A stretch of 9,332 nucleotides of DNA, taken from Novosphingobium sp. (GTDB lineage Bacteria; Pseudomonadota; Alphaproteobacteria; Sphingomonadales; Sphingomonadaceae). Positions 5,051 through 9,332 of the stretch are shown one piece after another. The notes under the pieces were generated by a model, which was given only the letters and a program-made list of their open reading frames with translations, did no database searches and was not told where the DNA came from. Made by a program: the position numbers and the translations under genes. Every line of letters begins with the position of its first letter. Position 1 is the stretch's first letter. Location: positions 1-9,332 of the forward strand of contig JADYXV010000132.1 of the NCBI GenBank assembly GCA_020853995.1. Reading direction: 5' to 3'.

Positions 5051-7537
5051 CTAGAAATCGAAGCGCAGCGATCCTGAAACGGTGCGGCCATTGGCTGCGC
5101 GGGCAAAGCCGAGGCCACTTGCCGGTACGCTTGACTGGTTCACCTCAAAAATACCAAGAGTATTGAAAAGGTTTTGCGCATTCAGCGTGAAACGCAACGT
5201 TTCAGTCGGTTTTACCTGCAAGAATGCACCAACAGTTGTGAAGCCCGGCATGCGCAACAGGTTGTTGTCCTGGGCATAGCTGCCGGTGATTTTCACGATA
5301 CTGGCGCCTGCGGCCACTTTCCCGAAATCAAGCTGTGGCACTGCGATCAGGGTCCAGTCCGGCTGATGACGTGGTTCCTTGCCGATCAGCGATGGGTCAA
5401 GTCTGTCGAGCGTGATCTTTGCCCGGGTATAAGTGGCACCGACCATCAGGTTGAACGCGCCACGTTGGAATGTCCCTTCCAATTCCACACCGTCGGCCTT
5501 GTACGTGCGATCCGTGCGATTGGCAGAGCCGTTGAGTACGTTATGGTCGTCCGCCGTCACGTGGAAAGCAGTCGCGTTCAGCGTCACGCCGTCTTTGCGG
5601 AACTTGAATCCGCCTTCAAGCTGGGTGACGATATCGGCCTTGTCGCGTTCATTGGCGACGTTACCGGTGGCATTGTCGATGACCGGCGTGAACAGGATCT
5701 TGTCGGCATTGGCGCGCGCGCCGCGACTGTAACGGGCAAAGAACGATAGCGGCTCGGCAAAACGGTAATTTATGCCTGCAGAATAGTTCAGATAGCCATA
5801 GTTATAGCGAACCGCAGCGGGACGGTCGAAAGGCAGAAAGGCAACGCGCGTTTCTGCGGTGCTGATCACGCCATCGCGGTTGACGTCAAGCGAGGTCAGG
5901 CCGACGCGGCCTTCGCCCAGATCCGCGCCGACAAGCTGGCCACGAACGCGTCCGATATCATAACGCAGGCTGCCGCCGATCGCGATCTTGCCGAAGTGGT
6001 AATTTACCGATCCATAAGGGGCCAGCACGCGGTACTCGACGTCGAAAGCACGGCGGAACAGGCTGCTGGCGCGGCCGAAGGCAAAGTAGCCATTGGCTGT
6101 CTGCTGCACTCCTGCGGCATTGGCAATGTCGACCATCGCCGTATCACCGCCACCATTGGCATCGATGTTCATGGCCGTGTGCAGCCATGTTGTCTGCAAT
6201 TGCTGCGTGGCGACATAAAGGCCTGCCGTGGTGGTCAGTTTTCCCCCTGGCAAAGCCCACACGCGGCTTGCACGCAAATCGTTGGTGAAATTGTTGAGGC
6301 TGCGGGCGCGGACGAAGGATACGAAATACAACGAAAGCAGCCCGTTTCCGTTGATCAGGCTGCCACCCGGTATGGGTTGGCCAGCCAGTGGTCCACTGGC
6401 ATAGCTTGCGGTTGCGCCAGCGCCGCTTTGTCCGGCAGCGAAAGCCGAAACGGTATTGACGCTGTTGGGGAAAGCGCGCGAGAAATCGCCGCCGTTGTCA
6501 GCATAGCGGGCCTTTTCCGTCACGGTCCAGCCGCCAACGTCGAACTGTGCTTCAAAGCCCACAGACTTCGAAATGGCGCGTTGCCCGGTATCGAGCGGCA
6601 GCGCTGCCAGATTGTTGTTCTGGTCCAGCGTGATTACCGGCCCCAGGAACGGCGACAATACCGAGTCACGGCGCAAATCGAAGCCGGGGAAGCTGCGATA
6701 GACCGGGTTTTCGTTAGTGCCGGTAATGTTGACGAAATATGGCGCGAAGGTGGGCGAGCGGTCGTCCAGATATTTGAGATAGACGCGTACATAGCCGCCA
6801 TCTTCGAATTCGCGTGTGACGTTCAGCTTTACCTGTCCGCCGCGCCAGCCATCGAAACCGATGCGGCGTGGGCCTTCACCCTGCCGGTAAAAGCCGCCGA
6901 CGTTGAAGCGGGTGTTCTTGTCCAGGCGCCCGCCATAATTGAAATCGATCCGCTTCTCGTCGTAATCAAGGCCGCCTGAAAGCTGGATGGTGCCTCCTTC
7001 GACGTCGCCGGTGCGCGAGATGAGATTGATCAGACCGCCCGGAGAGTTGGAAGCAAAAGTCGAGGCCGATCCGCCACGGATCGTTTCGATCTGGTTGATT
7101 GTCAGATCGTTGCGCAGATAGACATCGGTGCCGACGTTAAACAGGTCGCCAAATTCCAGTACAGGCAAGCCGTCTTCCTGGAACTGCATGTACTTTGAAC
7201 CACCTGCGGCCAAGGGAAGGCCGCGCACAGTATAGTTGTTGTTGCCCTCGCCAATTCCGGTGGCGACGCGCAAGCCTGCCATCGTGCGCAGCACATCACC
7301 CAGTGGGCGGGGGCCGAATTTCTGGATTTCTTCACCGCGCAAGGCGCTGGTCGATGTTGCACTGTCGAGCCGGTCACGCCCTTTGGCAACGCCTGTCGAG
7401 AATACTTCCTTTGGTGGCGCTGCCGGTGCAGTAACCGTTTCCTTCGCGGAACGCTCGCTGTCCTCACCATCATTTGCGAATGCTGGTGATATCAGTGCGG
7501 TCTGCGCTACACAGAATAGCAACACGGCCTTGTTCAT
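5051..7537 (-). CDS. TonB-dependent outer-membrane receptor, substrate unknown
   Basis: This is an 828-residue outer-membrane beta-barrel that takes up a scarce ligand using energy from TonB-ExbB-ExbD. A signal peptide covers residues 1-21 (hydrophobic core LLFCVAQTALISPAFA, cleavage after AFA). A possible TonB box, EVFSTGV, is at 44-50. The plug domain spans about 52-175, with LGDVLRTMAGLRV (79-91), NYTVRGLPL (101-109) and the typical IETIRGGSASTFASNSPGGL (150-169). The rest is a 22-strand-type barrel with alternating aromatic and small residues, ending SGSLRFDF with the terminal phenylalanine expected for Bam-dependent assembly. There is no N-terminal signalling (STN) domain and no adjacent sigma/anti-sigma pair, so transcriptional feedback of the FecA type is unlikely. 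The start at 7537 has GGAG 6 nt upstream. Neighbours give no firm substrate: iron chelate, plant or aromatic compound and oligosaccharide are all possible. Confidence 0.95.
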   Translation of the reverse strand: MNKAVLLFCVAQTALISPAFANDGEDSERSAKETVTAPAAPPKEVFSTGVAKGRDRLDSATSTSALRGEEIQKFGPRPLGDVLRTMAGLRVATGIGEGNNNYTVRGLPLAAGGSKYMQFQEDGLPVLEFGDLFNVGTDVYLRNDLTINQIETIRGGSASTFASNSPGGLINLISRTGDVEGGTIQLSGGLDYDEKRIDFNYGGRLDKNTRFNVGGFYRQGEGPRRIGFDGWRGGQVKLNVTREFEDGGYVRVYLKYLDDRSPTFAPYFVNITGTNENPVYRSFPGFDLRRDSVLSPFLGPVITLDQNNNLAALPLDTGQRAISKSVGFEAQFDVGGWTVTEKARYADNGGDFSRAFPNSVNTVSAFAAGQSGAGATASYASGPLAGQPIPGGSLINGNGLLSLYFVSFVRARSLNNFTNDLRASRVWALPGGKLTTTAGLYVATQQLQTTWLHTAMNIDANGGGDTAMVDIANAAGVQQTANGYFAFGRASSLFRRAFDVEYRVLAPYGSVNYHFGKIAIGGSLRYDIGRVRGQLVGADLGEGRVGLTSLDVNRDGVISTAETRVAFLPFDRPAAVRYNYGYLNYSAGINYRFAEPLSFFARYSRGARANADKILFTPVIDNATGNVANERDKADIVTQLEGGFKFRKDGVTLNATAFHVTADDHNVLNGSANRTDRTYKADGVELEGTFQRGAFNLMVGATYTRAKITLDRLDPSLIGKEPRHQPDWTLIAVPQLDFGKVAAGASIVKITGSYAQDNNLLRMPGFTTVGAFLQVKPTETLRFTLNAQNLFNTLGIFEVNQSSVPASGLGFARAANGRTVSGSLRFDF

Positions 7538-7543
7538 ATAAAT

Positions 7544-7547
7544 CTCC
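7544..7547 (-). promoter_or_regulatory. Ribosome binding site of the TonB-dependent receptor
   Basis: On the minus strand GGAG lies 6 nt before the ATG at 7537. It supports that start, which also gives a complete signal peptide. Confidence 0.7.
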
Positions 7548-7581
7548 GCAATGCCGCTGGTTTCAGGGCGCCGTTATCAAA

Positions 7582-7614
7582 TTTGGTTAAGCTTCAATCG
7601 CTTATCTTTGGTTA
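7582..7614 (-). promoter_or_regulatory. Paired TTTGGTTA / TAACCAAA repeats upstream of the receptor
   Basis: TTTGGTTA occurs at 7582-7589 and again at 7607-7614, a 25-bp spacing, each with TTATC close upstream. They lie 45-77 bp before the receptor start, where a promoter or regulator site is expected. No known Fur-type box is recognisable. Regulatory function is inferred from position only. Confidence 0.3.
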
Positions 7615-7820
7615 GATTGGCGTGAAGAGTGGGGGGAGTGAGAGGTCTTACTTGAGGTTAGGTATCTGTTGACGGAGCGGCGCCGGATTGCACTGCAGCT
7701 GACAGACGAAGCCCGGCTGACGAAAGTCGAAAGCATACATTGACTTGTGCCCCGCTCCGCGTAAGGGCGCGTCCGTCCTGTTCTATCGTGGCAGACCAAA
7801 CTCTCGCCCGGACGGGACAA

Positions 7821-8777
7821 ATGCAGAATTACAGCGGCGACGCGCGTATCGACGCGGTCATCACATGGGTTGACGGTGACGATCCGCAGCACAGGGCCAA
7901 ACGCCTGCGCTATCAGCCACACGCACCACGCAACGCCAATGCCACCAATCCGCACCGCTGGGCTTGCAATGACGAGCTGGGCTATTGTTTGCGTTCGATT
8001 GCCAATCACGCGCCGTGGATCGGGCGCATCTGGATCATCACCGATGCGCAAAATCCCGATCTGTCGCGCCTGCCGGCCGATCTTGTCAGTCGCATAGCGA
8101 TTGTCGATCACCTGACCCTGTTCGAAGGCCATGAAAGCGCGCTGCCGACTTTCAATTCGCTGGCTATCGAAACGCTGCTCTGGCGCATTCCGGGGCTGGC
8201 CGAACGTTTCGTCTATTTCAACGATGATGTGTTTTTGACAGGGCCACTATCGCCTGACGACGTATTTAGCGGTGATGTACCTGTCCTGCGCGGCGGGTGG
8301 GTTGATCAGCGCACAATTGCCGCAGATCCCGACAGCCGTTCCGATCCTACGCTGCTTAACGCGCTCACCCAGATCAACGCCGCCGGGCTGGCAGGCTTTG
8401 GGCCCGGCCGCCTGTTCCGTGCAGCGCATGTTGTTCATCCGCTGCGTCGCTCGGTACTGGCGCAGTTGTATGATCAGCACCGCACTGCGTTCCAGGCGAA
8501 CCTGGGCCATCGTTTTCGCTGCGTTTCGCAGTTCCTGCCCCAAGGCTTGCATAACCATGCCTGCATTGCGGCGGGCAGGGCTGTGCTGCATACGTCCGAT
8601 GACCATCTTCACTTGCGCACGGGCGCCGTCCTTGATTACCCGCTGCCGCATGTAAGGGCCTATCTCGCCCGCGCGCTCCAGCCACAGTTCAAGTTCCTGT
8701 GTGTCAATGACTTGCCCCAGGTCGAAGCGGCTATCCCAGAAACCCGCGACTGGATCGAACGCGCTATCGCGGCCTGA
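7821..8777 (+). CDS. Stealth-family sugar-1-phosphate transferase (capsular polysaccharide phosphotransferase type)
   Basis: This 318-residue protein belongs to the Stealth family, whose members transfer hexose-1-phosphate from a nucleotide sugar to glycan acceptors; the animal GlcNAc-1-phosphotransferase GNPTAB is a relative. Conserved region 1 is IDAVITWVDGDDPQHR (10-25). Region 2 spans about 46-150: DELGYCLRSIANHAPWIGRI (51-70), IITDAQNP, LPTFNSLAIE (108-117) and RFVYFNDDVFL (129-139), with the Asn-Asp-Asp thought to act in metal binding. Region 3-like elements are HVVHPLRR (203-210) and HRFRCVSQFLPQGLHNH (230-246); KFLCVNDLP (291-299) fits region 4. There is no signal peptide or membrane segment, so it should act in the cytoplasm. 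The ATG at 7821 is chosen over an in-frame TTG at 7740 because homology starts directly after it and GGGAC lies just upstream. It stands alone, with no glycosyltransferase, capsule-export or polymerase gene in view, so its acceptor is unknown. Confidence 0.9.
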   Translation: MQNYSGDARIDAVITWVDGDDPQHRAKRLRYQPHAPRNANATNPHRWACNDELGYCLRSIANHAPWIGRIWIITDAQNPDLSRLPADLVSRIAIVDHLTLFEGHESALPTFNSLAIETLLWRIPGLAERFVYFNDDVFLTGPLSPDDVFSGDVPVLRGGWVDQRTIAADPDSRSDPTLLNALTQINAAGLAGFGPGRLFRAAHVVHPLRRSVLAQLYDQHRTAFQANLGHRFRCVSQFLPQGLHNHACIAAGRAVLHTSDDHLHLRTGAVLDYPLPHVRAYLARALQPQFKFLCVNDLPQVEAAIPETRDWIERAIAA

Positions 8778-8786
8778 ATATGGGCA

Positions 8787-8808
8787 GCCAATGATCATCA
8801 GGATTGGC
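8787..8808 (+). repeat. Short inverted repeat after the Stealth gene
   Basis: GCCAAT (8787-8792) and ATTGGC (8803-8808) are perfect 6-bp arms around a 10-nt loop, 9 bp after the stop. No clean T-run follows (GCGACGGCTTCTTAA), so it is at best a weak terminator or RNA end-stabilising stem. Confidence 0.3.
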
Positions 8809-8875
8809 GCGACGGCTTCTTAACACACGAAGCGTAGTAAGGTGTTTCAGGGCCGTGTTGCCTGATGGAGAGACC

Positions 8876-9145
8876 GTGGCATTGATCATCGCAATTGTTC
8901 TGGGAGGTTTGGTCGGGGCCCTTGTCGAAAGTGGCAAGCGCGGGCTGATCAGAAGCTGGGGCGATGCCGCTGAACTCCCTCCGTTGGTCAAAGTCTTCAT
9001 GATCATCGTACTTGCCGGCATTCCGTTGGTGAATGCCGGAACAATCGGCAACTATGTCATCACCGCGCTGGCAACAGTCGGGGCGTTCACCGTGGCACGA
9101 TGGAGTGTCGCATCGTTAATTGTGCTGTCGCGCCGGCGCAGTTGA
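8876..9145 (+). CDS. Small membrane protein of 89 residues, function unknown
   Basis: The protein is mostly hydrophobic, with membrane segments at about 1-18 (MALIIAIVLGGLVGALVES), 37-55 (LVKVFMIIVLAGIPLVNAG) and 60-84 (YVITALATVGAFTVARWSVA onward). A basic patch GKRGLIR follows the first segment and the tail is SRRRS, fitting an N-out, C-in inner-membrane topology by the positive-inside rule. I do not recognise the family. The GTG start at 8876 is chosen because GGAG at 8867-8870 sits 5 nt upstream and the protein then begins with a membrane segment. An in-frame TTG at 8804 would add a basic, cysteine-containing leader of 24 residues that has no ribosome binding site. It lies 98 bp after the Stealth gene on the same strand. 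Its stop codon is embedded in a perfect palindrome. Confidence 0.65.
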   Translation: MALIIAIVLGGLVGALVESGKRGLIRSWGDAAELPPLVKVFMIIVLAGIPLVNAGTIGNYVITALATVGAFTVARWSVASLIVLSRRRS

Positions 9146-9155
9146 ACCGGTTCAA
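9142..9155. repeat. Perfect 14-bp palindrome over a stop codon
   Basis: TTGAACCGGTTCAA is fully self-complementary and contains the TGA stop (9143-9145) of the small membrane protein. It has no loop for a hairpin terminator, so a dimeric protein-binding site for a downstream gene beyond the window is more plausible. Function is inferred. Confidence 0.45.
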
Positions 9156-9332
9156 AATTGTTGTCCGATGTCCGGGCGAGCACGACGTTGATGCGTTCTC
9201 GTTGCCATTTAACATATATCAGCACCATTTCTCTTCTTGTGATGTATTTTCAATGAGTTGATGGCACCGCGCGTGTCCATTGTGTTTCGCCCATGATTTG
9301 GACGACCAAGCGAGTAGGAAGTGCAAGACGCC
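9146..9332. other. Right-end intergenic stretch
   Basis: After the palindrome these bases hold no supportable gene. They are more AT-rich than the coding DNA (for example TTTAACATATATCAGC), consistent with a promoter region for a gene to the right. A GTG at 9321 follows TAGGAA too closely to be accepted as a start. Confidence 0.4.

Larger units (their letters stand above)
7538..7820. other. Divergent intergenic region between receptor and Stealth gene
   Basis: These 283 bp contain no supportable gene; a TTG-started extension of the Stealth gene from 7740 and a minus-strand frame entering from 8132 both look spurious. The part next to the receptor is AT-richer than its surroundings and contains two TTTGGTTA repeats. 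No convincing -35/-10 pair can be assigned on either strand. Confidence 0.5.

Noticed and set aside
5996..6979. 327-codon plus-strand frame opposite the TonB-dependent receptor
   Set aside because: It has no recognisable motif, and the minus-strand receptor is intact over the same bases with signal peptide, plug and terminal phenylalanine.
7740..7820. TTG-started N-terminal extension of the Stealth protein
   Set aside because: The 27 extra residues are Arg/Cys/Ala-rich with no ribosome binding site in front, whereas the ATG at 7821 directly precedes the conserved IDAVITWVDG segment.
7602..8132. 176-codon minus-strand frame overlapping the Stealth gene
   Set aside because: It overlaps Stealth conserved regions 1 and 2 in antisense, and no domain pattern is visible in its translation.
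9316..9332. Possible start of a new gene (TAGGAA then GTG at 9321)
   Set aside because: The purine run is only one or two bases from the GTG, too close for a normal ribosome binding site, and only four codons are visible.

Overview
The window looks like chromosomal DNA from an alphaproteobacterium, most likely a sphingomonad (Novosphingobium, Sphingobium or Sphingomonas type). The reasons are GC-rich coding with dense antisense shadow frames, a RibB carrying an N-terminal helix-turn-helix and a cysteine-free GTP cyclohydrolase II-like tail, a large TonB-dependent receptor, and a strikingly uneven distribution of GANTC, the CcrM methylation site of alphaproteobacteria. I see no tRNA, rRNA, CRISPR array, insertion sequence or prophage. 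The taxonomic call is inference from protein style.

Left block, minus strand (1-2407). Reading in the direction of transcription, ribB (2407-1133) is followed by a small orphan protein (1096-839) and then the N-terminal half of a malonyl-CoA synthetase (matB-like, 781 to beyond base 1). Gaps are 36 and 57 bp with no visible terminator, so the three may be co-transcribed.

Central divergent region (2408-2620). About 210 bp separate ribB from a plus-strand gene for a putative winged-helix protein. This is the most structured non-coding stretch in the window. It holds two TTCTCACAYT direct repeats 30 bp apart, the second overlapping a perfect TATAAT facing ribB, a 30-bp dyad, and three GAATCCC half-sites (one inverted pair plus one direct repeat), each carrying a GANTC. 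A fourth GANTC lies next to the ribB start codon. No FMN riboswitch is visible here.

Middle block. The winged-helix gene (2621-3205) is followed after 60 bp by a 589-residue SLC13/DASS-type anion transporter with two central RCK_C domains (3266-5035). Its stop codon lies only 15 bp from that of a convergent 828-residue TonB-dependent outer-membrane receptor (7537-5051).

Right block, plus strand. A roughly 280-bp divergent intergenic region precedes a solitary Stealth-family sugar-phosphate transferase (7821-8777). It is followed by an 89-residue membrane protein (8876-9145) whose stop codon lies inside a perfect 14-bp palindrome. The last 187 bp show no supportable gene.

What the genes do together: flavin precursor synthesis and malonate activation on the left are ordinary metabolism. 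The transporter and the TonB-dependent receptor could take up a shared nutrient across inner and outer membranes, but only their proximity suggests that. The part most worth testing is the ribB / winged-helix intergenic region, where two genes encoding predicted DNA-binding domains face each other across an operator-like, GANTC-rich region.
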